A stretch of 64,000 nucleotides of DNA from Pipra filicauda (Eukaryota; Chordata; Aves; Passeriformes; Pipridae), in assembly GCF_003945595.2 (NCBI RefSeq), contig NW_024104909.1:2046001-2110000 (forward strand), written 5' to 3'. Position numbers and translations under genes: made by a program. How positions within the stretch are numbered: position 1 is the stretch's first letter; each line of letters starts with the position of its first letter. Under the pieces are notes generated by a model that worked only from the letters and a program-made list of their open reading frames with translations, was not told the origin of the DNA and ran no database searches. Shown here in pieces: positions 50,501-63,230 of the stretch.

Positions 50501-52999
50501 GTTTATGAAAAAAAGATTTGAACCTTCTGATTTCCTCTGCAGCTTTCCTTATATAGCATAGGACATCAGGAAAATCACCTGAATTATTAATATTTATTTC
50601 TTTTAAATCTTGTCAGACCACATTTTCTGTATCCTATATTTTTCTTTCTTATTGGTATAGAAACTTCTTGTCCTACTATTGGTGAGGGAAAGTGTTGGAT
50701 GGAGACTCTCTGTTTGGCAAGAGGCTTTATTCCAGCTAGTAGATGAGTCAAGTGGTTTCATAGTCACTCAAATTTAGTTTCTCAAGCGTTGCTGTATCAG
50801 TAGCAATAAGGTAACATGTGTCTTGTTTGTCTCTAGGAAAGGAAATCAAGTCCTGCCATACACAACAGCACAAGATATGAGTTGATAATCGTTGGAAATA
50901 ACCTCTAATATTTAGTGTTTCTAACTTGAGGAGATTTCTCTGTGAATATCTTACTGGGTGTATGTGCTATTTATTGTGTTTTGGCATGTTAATATCAATT
51001 ATACTTTGATTTTTATGATTGTAGCGCTGTATAAAACCATAAGCAGTGTTTCAGCTGCTTGATAGACAATTTGGAGCTCAGCAATGATTTTTATATTGAC
51101 ATCTTTTATGTGGAATGGAAGGGTGGTGTTTCTTTTCATGGAGGTGGCAAAGAGCCAGAGCGGTTGGAGAACAAAATATGATAAATGGAATTTCAAAGAA
51201 CACATTTTTAAATAAGTCAATTTGGTAATTACCAGTTGGTGTACCAGTAGATTTTCACAGCAGGGAGGACAGCAGGGAAAGCAAAGAGCGCTAATTTTAT
51301 TTTAATTAAGCTTCTCTGTTAATCGGGATCAGAGGATTCTGCCACTAAGTGGGGAAGGAGGAGCAGTGGGATGATGTAGAACTGCTCCATCCTTGACTCT
51401 GTCAAGTGGCATCCATTTTGCTGTGGTTATAGTGTGGAGTGTTTTCAAGTGCTGCTGAAGGAGCTGTTGAAGTTGAGAATGAGCACACAAGTAATAGGAT
51501 GGGGCTCACTTGATCTCCCTTCATGACTTATAAATTTCAGCAAGCTCACAGTGGAAAAAATAGTAAATAAAAAAGTTTTATTTAGAGGGTAAATGGAGAA
51601 AACATAAATTGTTTTTAATTTTGATCCTTAGAACTCTCTGCTCAGACTAAAGACATTCTATGGTTTGCATTGTGACATTAGTGCCTTGAGGGAAAACAGT
51701 CACCATGGTTAGACAGGAAAAGCTTCAAATCTTCTGTAGCTGCCAACTCCTCCCAAGTCATGACTGTGGTTTGGAATTAAACAGAGCTGTTTGCTTCGTA
51801 TGAATAAAGAATATTTTCTATATATAGACTTGTTAAAAAACAAACCCCAGTTTTATATAGAAAACAGCTATTTTTAGGTAACTATGATTTAGCTGTTAAA
51901 TGTGGATATACCTAAACATAAGCAGAAATATTCAAGCAGAAGAGGCCCCTGGTAATGTGCCTTTTCAAAGCTGACCCCACTGTCCCACTCATACAAACAT
52001 ATTCCTTCAATTCCTTTCCAAAATAAATTACTGGCTGTGATTTTAGCTTGGATTTGCAGTGTAGCTCTGGTCTCCTGATCCATGACAAGCTCGCTTAAAC
52101 TGATCAAGATGAATAGAAAAGCCAATGTTTATTTTTTATAGAACTCCTAAAGAAATCTTCTGTTCCAGGAATTAGCTGTGGGCTTTCTGTTCTCTTCTAA
52201 AATTTTCTGAACTGCCTTACCAAATCCTTGAAATGATAAGAATAGTAAACCTATTATCTGATAATTACCTGCTGCAGGCTGACTACTCATTTGCATGTTC
52301 TGATTCTGGATTTGCATTATATAATTTGAATCTTTTGATAATATCCCAGTTATGAAGGGACTTGGCTTTCTTCTATTAACTACGCTATCAAAAAGCTCTT
52401 GCAAGGCAAGTTCTGGGTCCAAATGGTAATGATTGGTCCAGATATGCCAGGGAACAACTAGATTTCAATATCCCAAGCTGAGCCTGCAATTCTAGCACTC
52501 AAGTAATTTTGAATTGGGACTTGACTTGTAATCAGTGAACTCAGAATGAAAAAGAAATATCAGAACTCTTATTTTGGCAGATCTTTAACTATTAATTTTA
52601 AAATTTGAATAAGGCAGTGGTAGGGCTTCTTTGTTAAGTTACTCTAAAATGAGTAATTGAAAACATAAACCCAAATATTTACCTGGCATATAGCTTTGTA
52701 AACAATTAATTGATTAATTATTTGCAATGTGAGCCTCTTCCAGAGGTTTCTAGGCTGCCTTCTAGACCTTGGGGCCTGAGTACTTGGACTTTATTCAGAT
52801 AATTCTAAGCATCTTCCTTTCTCACATTATATCTCAGGAAGTCATGAGTGCCTCTTAATCCTTTCTTTTAATGAGCAGTGTAAGGTATTTGTGTTTTAAG
52901 TTCATGAATTCATTTCTTTTTAGGGTAGTTTGTTCATAGGTTTTAGTTTGTGAGCGAGATTATCATTAGATCAGATAATTCTGCACAGATAATTCATTT

Positions 53000-53570
53000 C
53001 CATGATTTAGGATGTTCTTAATTGCTTTACTGAAGGGAGATTGAGCACCTTTTAACCAAACAGCTGAACGATTTGCTATGACAATTCTGCCACTGTGCAT
53101 TCACTTAATTTCCAATTAATCAAACATTCAATAAATCATTAGTATAATTACACCTGCTCAAATATTCCTACCCCAGCACATTAGCTATGCTCAGGCAGAC
53201 TCTTTTACCAGCTGTGTGAATGGATTCATTTGTCTGACCCAGTTGGTTGCACGTCCTTGCTTCTTATGAGCCTTGAGAAATGATAGGGCAGAAATTTTAA
53301 TTATTTATAATCCCCCACAATCTTTTGATTCGTTGTTCAGGCTTTTCGCTCGGATGCTCCTATAGCAACTTAAAACAAACAGCAGTGGAATCGTGGCTGC
53401 TTAATTTCTGAAGATTTTAAAATCATTTTTATTCCCCTACTGTGCCACTTTCCTAATTACACTGTGTCCCCAGGTGCACAATAATTCCCTCATCACCGTG
53501 CAGCTAAAGCACAGCTGATTAAAATAGTGTAGCCTGTGTCATAGAAATCTAACCCAAAGTGTATCCTAAA
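53000..53570. promoter_or_regulatory. TAAT- and E-box-rich stretch, possible conserved enhancer
   Basis: About 570 bp of complex sequence hold many TAAT/ATTA words, including AATTAATC at 53114-53121, and three CAGCTG E-boxes at 53061-53066, 53209-53214 and 53512-53517. Simple repeats, transposon phrases and open frames are absent. The combination of homeodomain and bHLH words suits a neural or muscle developmental enhancer, but this is inference from motif words only. Confidence 0.25.
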
Positions 53571-55451
53571 GGTGCTTCTCTGAAAGCCAGGAAATTGGCC
53601 CAACAACGTGACATTTTAGGACCTGTTTTTAAAAAAATTGCATAAGCAGAAATCCGCTGATTTTGAAGAATCCACTGGTTCTTCAAAAATTCATTGCCTT
53701 CAAAGGACGTGTGTAGTTATATTTAGTATCTGAGGAAGACAGAAATTTGAGGCAGCTCTCCAAGTATTGAAAAGGGGAACTTTGAAAGCCCTGTGGTAGG
53801 TGGGTATGTGTTGTTATCTGCTCCCTCCACGCAGATGGGAAATCTGAGCCTGCCTGAATTGCCTCAGGTACAAGTGGGATTACTCGGTGTTTGTGTCTCC
53901 TGATTCCTACTCTCTTGTTGCAAGCTTTGAATCACACTTAACGTGTGTCTGTGTGTCTTTGTTGTTAGACTTAAAATAAACAAACCAGGACATGCCATTT
54001 CAGTCTCTGTAATATTTTAAATATGAAGCTCTTTATGTGGGTGTAAACACATTTTAAACCGTGCAGCGTAGGTTCTCTTGCTTCAAAAAATAGATTTACT
54101 GGTTACAACTTGCCTGTGTTTTATCTTGGAGTTAGGAACTGGAGGAGATTCATAATGCTTTAATCCCTTAGTACAAATAGGTAAGATTTTTTTAAAATTA
54201 ACTGAAGGTGTCATGATCCATCCAGATAGTAAAATAGGTTAACTTTCCCCCGGCAACCCATTCCATATTCTGTTTATACTTTATTTTCTTTTTACTGAAT
54301 ATGCTTTGCGTGGTACTAAGGGGAAGTACTTTAACCTGAAGGGAAAAGGCATCAAAGAATCTATTTGAAAAAAAGGGAGATGAGAGAAAGATACACTAAT
54401 TGGACATTATTTTAATTACTTAAACATTTGTCAAAGTTTCTTTCCTATCTGTTAAAAAGTTGTTGGTAGAGTGAATCAGCACACGGGTTCTCCAACCCTT
54501 TCAGTCTGTAACAGCACTGAGCGAAAAAGAATCTGCTCTGAATAAATGTTTCTTGGCTCCCCATGGCACAGGGTTTTGCTCCTGTTGCTGACAGAAATGT
54601 CTTAGTGTGTAGAAAACAGGAAGATTTATTTATCCATTAAGCTGCATTTGGTTTTGGATGTTCTAGCCAATGTTATCGAATAGGAGCTTTCCTAATTGTT
54701 TGTTTGCATTTCTAATAGTGGCTTGGCACATGATGCATACAGGCTATTGCATCTGCATAGCTGGGGCTGAGTGTAATCCAGAAACCTTGGTGTAGGATGT
54801 AGTTTGAGCACTCTGTGGAATGCACAGGATCCTGACTGGAAGTTTTAATACCTTGTTTATTTTTTTCTTGTATTTTTGGAGTAGTGCAATACAGTAACAT
54901 CACCAGATACACTTCTCTACCTTTACAACTTTAAAGTTCTCTTTTGCTTCAGTCATGAAAACTGTGAATCAAAAGTATATTCTCAAAATTTCACTTCGCC
55001 CATGCATATTTTATAGTCAATTGTTACCTTTCCTTTTACAATTTTCACCCTCTGAAGCTGACAGGATTCTTTGTCTATCCATTTTATTTTAGTTCCCCTC
55101 ATCCCAATCCTTTTCACACCTTCAAAATGTCTTCCCAAGACTGAACTCATTTAGCTTCTCTGAAGTTCATTGTAAATAATTTATTACCTTGCAACATAAC
55201 AGTCTGGGAAATTAATCATCATAAACAACAGCATAGCTTTTAGTTGCCTAGGGAGAGGGTCACAGGCTGAACAGAATCCTCTTCACCAGCTGAAACGTGG
55301 ATATAAAACTCCATTTTACTTGTCATCACAAGGTCTTCTTCAGGAGTTTCCTTTTAGATTTACCTTTGTTTCTTTTCTGGCTTATCAAGTGCAATGTAAT
55401 GTGTGGGTTATTTTCTAAAGTGCTTCAGCAATTTAGTGAAAGTATTATAAC

Positions 55452-55464
55452 TTTTTTTTTTTTT
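55452..55464 (+). repeat. Poly-T tract (13 T)
   Basis: A homopolymer run in non-coding DNA with no associated gene. Confidence 0.85.
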
Positions 55465-56339
55465 AAATTGTCAAGTTTTTGTTGCCCAATACTGTTTAAC
55501 AGACCTTCTCTTCCACAACTTGTCTCATGCCTCTGCATCTGCAGGGGAAAAGCTCAATTCCTGCTTCATATTTTCAGACATACCCTGTTAGCTGTTGGTG
55601 AGTGTGTTATGTGCTAAAAGGTAATACTTTGCAACTGCTTTGAAGCAAAAAAAAAAACAATCTCCAGTACACACAAATATAAATTAAACAACAAAAAGAA
55701 CTTTGGCAGCCTTGCTTGGGTACCACAGGTGTGGAAAGTTGTCTTTGCCTGGGCTTTGACCTTCCTCTGGCACCTTACCAGGGTCAGACAGAGCCGGCTG
55801 TAACTGGTGGGGACTGGGAATGTAGTGGTCATGGTCAGGCCTCTCTCTCCAAGCCTCAAAGGCAAGGCAATTTCAGACAGAAATTCCTCTTCAGAAAAAG
55901 GAAGAGAAAGATGAGGTGACTGTAAAAAGCTTCACTGTAAACCTCTGGCACATTCTGTAGCTCATCTCTGGGCTGTCTTGAACCTTGATCAGAAATGTGT
56001 CTGTTTGCAGCCACAGAAGAAACAATGCACCAGCTTGGTGTCATCATTACCTATACAAATACCTCCAAATTTCAGTTCTTACTCCATTCTCCATTCATTT
56101 ACCTCTCTTCTGTCTGACAGTGTGAACTAATTGTATAGTATTAAATAAATAATATCAGAGTATAATATAGAAGTATAACAGGTATAGTTGACACTTGAAG
56201 ATAAGACAAGCAGAAGTTAAAACTGCCAAAACATTCTTAGCAAAGGCTGAATTAAAAAAAGTTCAAATACAGAAATGCACATTTAGGAGAAAACTCATCA
56301 CTTGAACTCTAGAACATCATTTCACTGTATCATCATGAT

Positions 56340-56570
56340 GAGGGCAAATCAGTGTCCGTCAGCCCAAACTCGATTTGAAATAGCAGATCCCATTTCCACT
56401 CTTCATTATGCAGAAAAATTGCATTAATGTTGTTAGGAGTTTCTAGCAGCAGTTAGCAACGTGCAGCAGTTACACAGCTAAAGCATGCCACTGCATAGAC
56501 AAATCCATTTAATGCTACCTCTAATGTAAGATTTATTTCAAATGAAGGGGAATTAGCTTCCAAAATTGTC
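56340..56570. promoter_or_regulatory. Possible conserved non-coding element
   Basis: Complex sequence with tcattatgcag, gcattaatgttg, acagctaaagc and ccatttaatgc words, three cagcag units near 56449-56470, and no repeat or exon signature. It resembles conserved non-coding elements in texture. No single motif is decisive. Confidence 0.18.
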
Positions 56571-57649
56571 AGATTTACTTTTTATGGATGATTTCAACAA
56601 GCAGAACAAACCCCCAGTGTAAGCAGGCATCTACATGAGGGAAGAATCAAAGGAGATTTGAAGTTGCCTCTCTGTGCACGTGTTTGTCCCCTGAACACCT
56701 TCCTCCCTCTAAGCCCCCATGAAACCTGATGGCAGATACTTCATCCATATAAAGTCTTTCCAGAAGCATTTAGAGAAGGGGAAGATTATGCATTTTGTTA
56801 AAGGCAAAGTATGACTGTAGAAGACCTGTTTGCATGGGCTGAGGAAGAATTGCCAGGGCTATTTGTATGACAAATTCTTCCAGCTCATTATTTTGAAACC
56901 TGCAAGAACTATGATTTTTTTGTTGTTGTTGATGTAAGATTCTGATATCAGTCAGATTTCTTTTAAGTGCCCTTTTTAAGATTGTATTGTTTTCAAGCTT
57001 GTCTTATTTTCAATATTCTTACTAAATATTCTTTCTAGAGCTGAAATGGATCTGCATACCACCTCTGAAATCATAATTTATATTGTGTGGATGATAGTCT
57101 GAGAAATAAGTAGAATTTTTTTGGAGCACTATCTACACCTCCCAGTTTATTATCAGTAAAGATTGTTCTATGAGGTACTTAGAAGACCACCTAATTTCAT
57201 ATTAACAGTTGATTAAACTTAATAATACAGTGAGTATCATATCAAAGCAGATAATTGTAAAGTGCTTTGCCTTTTGGAGCCCAAAGGAGTTTCTATGGTG
57301 ATAACTTTAGAGGCTTATAAACATTTTTATGTCTCTTTCTCAGATTAATAAAATTTTTATTATTTTAGAACTATGTTTGGATAGTCTACAATTAAATGAG
57401 TTTTATGAGCAGACGAAATTAAAAGCCGTAGTGATCAACAGAGAGTGAATGATTTGGCCAGGGTTTCATTTATACAGTTTTTGTGGGTCCAGATGGGTGT
57501 TCTGGTTTCCCATATTCATCAGTAAGGAATCTCAAACCATCCCAACATCTGTGTGAGGCCCGAGCGCACATGTTTATTTCCAAACTGGAATGAACAGCCT
57601 AGTTTTTTCTCTCAGAAAGAGATGATGATCTTTGTACTTTATTTCTAAG

Positions 57650-57714
57650 GGGAGAGGTAGCTTCACTGGCCCAGAGTGGACAGGAATGTGTTGTTTGCCT
57701 GGCACATGGCAGAG
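57650..57714 (+). other. Weak splice-bounded open segment (65 nt)
   Basis: The acceptor context tttgtactttatttctaag is fair and the donor GCAGAG|gtgagt is strong. Two of three phases are open, one reading GEVASLAQSGQECVVCLAHG, the other GRGSFTGPEWTGMCCLPG. Two open phases in a short segment carry little coding information. It is kept only because the donor is among the best in the window. Confidence 0.15.
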
Positions 57715-58269
57715 GTGAGTGGTTGCTCAGTGATCTGATGCTGCACGTTCTTGTGGCTTAAAATCATCTGTTGTTTCAGAGGGGGTTTGGAAAAGCACAG
57801 ATAGAGGGTGCAGGGCAAGGGCTTCACAGCTTCATGTGCCAGCATAAAGGTAATTTTCATCCCAAAGGGCAAAACCGTGTGCAGTGATCAGTGGGTACTG
57901 CTTCTACAATAGTCCAGAAGGACAAGACAAACAAATTTCAACAGGATTTTGGACAAGATCATCGACTCTGTCACCTTCTGACGCTCCAAGAAGAGCATAA
58001 AGGATCAAGAGGAAAACAGGATTTCTTTGCATTGCCTGTAAATCTGTGGCAATAAATACCAAGCAGACTGCAGAAAAATAGGCAGACTTGCTGTTGGCAG
58101 AAAGGATGTTTGTGCCAAATAATTTGAGAAGTATCGAGGTGTATTTCGACCTGGCAGAAATGTACCCACAGCACTGACAAGGTCAGGTGCCAAGTCGATG
58201 AGGCAAAGCTGTGCCACTCGTACCAGCTGTGTGAGCTAATCCTGCCTTGGCAACTAATCCTGCCTCAGT

Positions 58270-58893
58270 GGCAACTTGAGTATGAGCCAGCAGTGCCCTG
58301 GCAACCAGGAGGGCCACCCATGTCCTGGGGGCATCAGGGACAGCATTGCCTGGGGACAGAGAGGGGATTGTCCCACCCTGCTCTGCCCTGGGGTGGCCTC
58401 ACCTGCAACACTGGGGCAGTTTTGGGCATCACAGTGTAAGATCTGAAGCCATTAGAGAGTGCCCCAAGGAGGGCAACAAAGATGGGGAAGGGCCTTGATT
58501 TGAAGCTGTGTGAGGACACTGAGGGCACTTGGTGTGTTCAGCTGGAGGAGACTGAGGGGAGACCTCAGTGCAGTTCCAATGTCCTGGGCAGGGGCAGAGG
58601 AGGGGCAGGGACTGAGCTCTGCTCTGGGGGGACCAGGGACAGCACCAGGGATAGCTGGAGTTGGTCAGGTTGGATGTTAGAAAAAGGTTCTTCCCTCAGA
58701 GGGTGGTTGGGCACTGCCCAGGCTCCCCAGGGCAGTGGGCACAGCCCCAAGGCTGCCAGAGCTCCAGGAACATTTGGCTGATCCTCTGGGGCACAGGGGG
58801 TGACTGCTGGGGATGATCCTGTGCAGGGCCAGGAGTTGGACTGGATGATCCTTGTGGGTCCTTTCCAACTCAGCATATTCTGTGTTTCTGTGA
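58270..58893 (+). mobile_element. Older, diverged CR1 LINE 3' fragment
   Basis: CR1 landmarks are recognisable in order: atgagccagcagtgccctgg, aggagggccacccatgtcctgg, gtggcctcacctgcaacactgg, ggttggatgttagaaaaagg, ttcttccctcagaggg, ggactggatgatccttgtggg and a tail with tttccaactcagcatattctgtg. The block is GC-rich relative to its flanks. It has more substitutions and gaps than the 47.2 kb copy, so it looks older. No open ORF2 remnant survives. The left boundary is uncertain by some tens of bases. Confidence 0.85.
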
Positions 58894-59332
58894 TCTCATG
58901 TTTTGAAAAGGTTCCTTGCTGTGTTTGGCTTTCTAGGCCCTTCACCTCATTCATTTTGGCATTTTTGTACGTTGTCTTTCTGAACTGCTTCTCTTCTGTT
59001 ATTGTCATTTCACAGAGACTTATCAATCCTTACTCCAGTTGGTGCCAACAAATATTGATTTTTATGCAACTGTTGTCTAAAAGTAGGTTGTAAATATAGT
59101 CACAGTGTTTTCTTTTTAAGCATAAAACCTTTTTATGAACATTTTTCAAAGCCCATGTAACTCATTTCCTTCCAATTTATGTTATTTTATTACAAGTTTG
59201 GCATGGGCTATTTTTTCTTTCAAATAGTTTTTAAAGCGAAGTAATACACAGGTTCTGTTGGCATTTTACATTTTTGTGTTTAAGAAAACCAGTGTTTTCT
59301 TAAAATGTTGAATAATAAGGATTCATAATCAT

Positions 59333-59505
59333 ACACACACCCACCACACCACCACCACCGTCCCCACACCACAATGCAAAATACAAACCCACAACCAACA
59401 CTGAGGGGAAAGAAAAGGCACAAAACCCCAAACCAAACAAAAACAAACAAACAAAAAAGGAAAATCCAAACACAAAAAAAACCCTAAACAAAACCAACAC
59501 CAGCT
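59333..59505. repeat. Strand-asymmetric A/C-rich low-complexity tract
   Basis: About 170 bp in which the plus strand is almost wholly A and C, with only about six T. It begins with a CA run, passes through (CCA)n at 59341-59360 and continues as caaa, aacc and acaaac words. The 66-codon minus-strand frame over it is a low-complexity Phe/Val/Gly artefact, not a gene. The skew suggests microsatellite decay, or a tract maintained by strand-biased processes. Confidence 0.85.
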
Positions 59506-62500
59506 TAACTTACATAAATAAACACATTCTTAAGCTTTTTAGGACAACTTAAGGTTTTTTCCTTACATCATCACATTGTATTTTTCTTGTGTTTCTACCA
59601 TTTTGCCATAAAACAGATACAGTTGAGGACAATCCTGAGGAAACAGTTAGAAATTTTTAGCCTCCTGTTTTGAATTTGATGCTTTTAATTTCCAGCAGTC
59701 ATCTCATCCATAGTCATCACCTGTTCCACCAACTTTCTCCGTGGATGGAGTCTGTGTTAACGAATAAAAGTTGCAGTTTTGTGACTTGAGAGAAAACGTA
59801 ACTTGTTTTACCAGCCCAGGAGGGGGCAGTAAATTTCTTTTTATTGTTTTTGGAAGCAAGCCCCACATTCTTTCACCATGAAAGGCTCTTCTCTTAAAAA
59901 TAGCTTTTTTTTTTTTTCTTTTTTCTTAATTAGAAACCAGCATCTTTACTCCACGATTTCTTAGCCCTGTCATTGTTGTTAACTCTCCTTTCCTGACGGT
60001 CTTTTCATAGAATAGAAAATGACCAGAACTTTCAAAATCAGTTATTTGTAGCTTTGATCTTCAATATATTCAAAATAATCTCTATTAGGATAGGCATTTT
60101 AAGTATTAAAACTTCCTATGTAATTTATTCCATTCTTTTGTCAGTTTTGTTGAAAATACTCTATTTTCAAAGAGCACTGATGAAATGGGGCAGACTTTCC
60201 CTCTGTGCTAAAATCATCTTGTTTTCTTCTCTTTTCTAACCCTAATATTCACGTACATATGTATACAGTGGAATCAAGCTGATTTTAAATACAGGCTCCC
60301 AAACTACATGCTTGCATTTCTCAGTGTATTACACTGAAATAGAAATTAATAGTAGGCAAAAAAATGTAGTTTGTGTGAATGCACATCATTTTTTTTGACA
60401 AGTTTTTATGATTCCAAGTTATTTTTCTGTGCTTCGCTTGGAGGCAAAATGGAAATAATTATTGGCTATAAGAAGGAGAAAATAGAAATACAGATCTGGT
60501 GCATGTGACATTGGTTGTAGGAGGACAGTGAGCTGTTGCAGTGAGTTGGTTTTTGGAGTTTGGTTTTTGCTGTTGGGCAAAGTTATTAGCATGAAATTTC
60601 AGGTACAATTAAAGTGGCTCCGTGATTCCAAGTAACCTATTTGAAAGTTTTCACTGTTTATAATTCCTGTATTTCTCTAGAAATTTCTAATAAGAAATCC
60701 CACAAAATGTAAGAACAATATTAACCATAGTTAATCCAAAAGTTCATTCCAGAGAGTGTAGGAATTGTACTTTTTACCTTGATCCTGCCCAAATGGGATA
60801 TTTTTATAAGGCATCCCAAGGCGTTGTGGTGGTACAGCTACTAATTATTTTTAATTCTTATTTTAGGCCCCCACATTTATAAATTAGGAGCTTGGTAAAG
60901 CCCAGGTGTTTTGTACACCTGAGCAGTTGAAATGTTGCATTCGGTGCTCTCATGGCGTGTGATTTGTGCTGTTATTTGGAAAGTGTTTCACGTACCCTGG
61001 GAACACGGAACAGTCCTGTGTTGGCACAGAAAGTGTCCCACAGAAATACTTGCTGCTCGTTTGGTGGATGAATCTGTTGAAATGTTTCCCAGAACAACTC
61101 TATTTTCCTTGAAAGCCTTGTAATTTCTCTGTTTAAAATGTGTGCAGCTGATGGTTCATGACCCGTGGTGCACCACAAACAGCCACAGTTTATTTCTTCT
61201 GAAGGGCAAATTGTTGTTGCAAAATTACTTGTAAAGTGCTGTTTGCATTTCAATGCTCTTATTTATTGGTTTTACTACTACTGTAGTTATTACACACTAT
61301 AATGATTACTTTGTGAAAAAAAAAATATCACAGCTCTATCTTCTTAATGCTATTTGGGGAATTAGAGGGTGCTGATGGGGAAAAAAAAATATTTCATATG
61401 GAAATGTGTCTGAAATTAATTCTAACCTGGAACTTTAGGAGTGGGCTGGAAGAAGGTGGGAGAAACTTTGTGAGTGACTTGAATTAATAAATGCAGTATA
61501 GATTTTGAGTAAGTGCCAGCAACGTTGAATACAATAGCTCTGTGTAGAGCTCAAACTCTCCGACTAAAGTTATCAAAATCAGGTGCCTAAAGTTGCATAT
61601 GTAAATGTAAGTGATTTCATTTCCAGGGTGTGAGTCAACCATGACTGGTGGTGGGAGTCGATGGGAATTGCTTTTGGTTCACAGCTATTAAAAATACATT
61701 GCCTGTAGATATTTTAATGTCTCCCAACAGATTTTTAGCAGCTTGGCCCAATATGTGATGGGTCCTATGTAATAGGATTTATAGGTGAAATGCAAGACCA
61801 GAGTTTAATGAAAATAGGGTTGTCCTGCAGTGGTCTTTTGCCTTTTCACAATGTGAGACTTCAGTGATATTTCATCCTCCTCCCCTGTTTTTTTAGAGGT
61901 TAAGGACCCAAGCACTTGATGACTTTATGTGCCTTTAACTTAGGAAAAAATAACATGTTATATAATATAATTATTTAGAATATTTGTTTTATATATAATT
62001 GCTAATAAATAAAATATCTCTTCCCACTGTTTCCTCAAAAGAGAAGGAAAAGCTCTGGAGTCTAACAGATGGGTTTTAGGTGTCTATTTATAGGTATCCT
62101 ACAATGTAGTTATTTAGCTGAAGTTGTGCTGGGAGGTGCTTCAATTGAGTAGCTTTGAACATACATCTGAACAATCTCATTTGTGTGTTTAGTGAGGAGC
62201 TCTTGATTACACTGTGCTTGTATTTAAGTTTTCTGAGTTTCCCTGTGCTACATGTTGTTACTTGGAGTTTGTGTGAGGGATCTAATGGTCTGTCTGTGCC
62301 ACCTGGGATTTTAACTATTCTGAACTGAAAAGAAAAATGAATGAAATTGGGTTATACATACAATGCATTTTACAGCTTTATCATTCCTTATGCGTTTTCT
62401 TTACTCTTTAGAAATTATGTCTCCTTAAGCAGCAACACCACTGAAGCTATTTTTAAATCACTGTTGAGAATTGTTGCATCCCAATATTATGCATTTTTTA

Positions 62501-62999
62501 TTAATTTAAGCTTTTCAAGATTTCTTACTTGTCCTGGAAGATTTCCTAGCACACTTTGTGTGTGGAAGGGCTGGTAGTGTTTTACTACCTCTGACTGGAG
62601 GCACACGATGGTACTGGAATATAAATGACATTCATCAGAACTTGGAAAATTCAATAATCAAAGTGGGGAAATGAGCTTAAGCACAAACTCATCAAAGATG
62701 AACTTCAGTCCATTTTTCTTTTTATGGCTTAGTGTTAAAAGAGATGGAGATACTGCTTTCTGAAACAGTGATACATAGCAAATAGCCTGTTACTTTCAAA
62801 ATAGTGTGTCATTATTCTGTATTAAAAAAGGTCGCTTTTAGATCCTTCTGTCTTCATAAGCTTCCTAACTATAGCTAATGCCTGATATTGATTCTGAATA
62901 ATTTAAATGGCAATAGAATTGGGTTTTCATGACAGTCAGTCAGAGACATTTTATATTTAATGTTCATTTAAAGAAACATAGTGCCTTCTTACCTTCTGA

Positions 63000-63230
63000 A
63001 TTTCAAAGCCATTAAAGTAATTGCAGGTCGTTAAGCTAAATTTCTTTGAATAATCAGGACAGTTAATCTAATTCATACAGCGTTCAAACCAGTGGGCAGG
63101 AAAGCTTGGAATGCCAGGCATGGATTTTCGAGAGATTCACCAGGTGGATCTTCAGATGTGCTTACCAGCGTTTCCTCAGAAACAAGTACCCCCACGCTTC
63201 TAATTTGTGGAACTTGAAATTGTGTTTCAC
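63000..63230. promoter_or_regulatory. Possible conserved non-coding element
   Basis: Complex sequence with ccattaaagtaattgcagg, gttaatctaattc and caggtggatcttcagatgtg words, the last carrying E-box-like CAGGTG and CAGATG. No transposon phrases and no plausible exon. The call is by texture and motif words only. Confidence 0.18.

Larger units (their letters stand above)
47545..58265. other. Unique non-coding DNA
   Basis: It contains the possible regulatory stretches at 53.0-53.6 and 56.3-56.6 kb and the weak exon-like segment at 57.65 kb. Overlapping frames at 49355-49733 on both strands are unremarkable. A minus-strand frame at 52147-52422 has a donor-like site but a poor acceptor. Confidence 0.45.

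Noticed and set aside
52147..52422. 91-codon minus-strand frame with a donor-like site near 52267
   Set aside because: The peptide looks protein-like, but the acceptor lacks a pyrimidine tract and no family is recognised; frames of this length are common here.
58482..59026. 99- and 153-codon frames on plus and minus strands
   Set aside because: They lie largely in the old CR1 copy and show no independent coding signal.
59300..59500. 66-codon Phe/Val/Gly-rich minus-strand frame
   Set aside because: Pure translation of the A/C-rich low-complexity tract.
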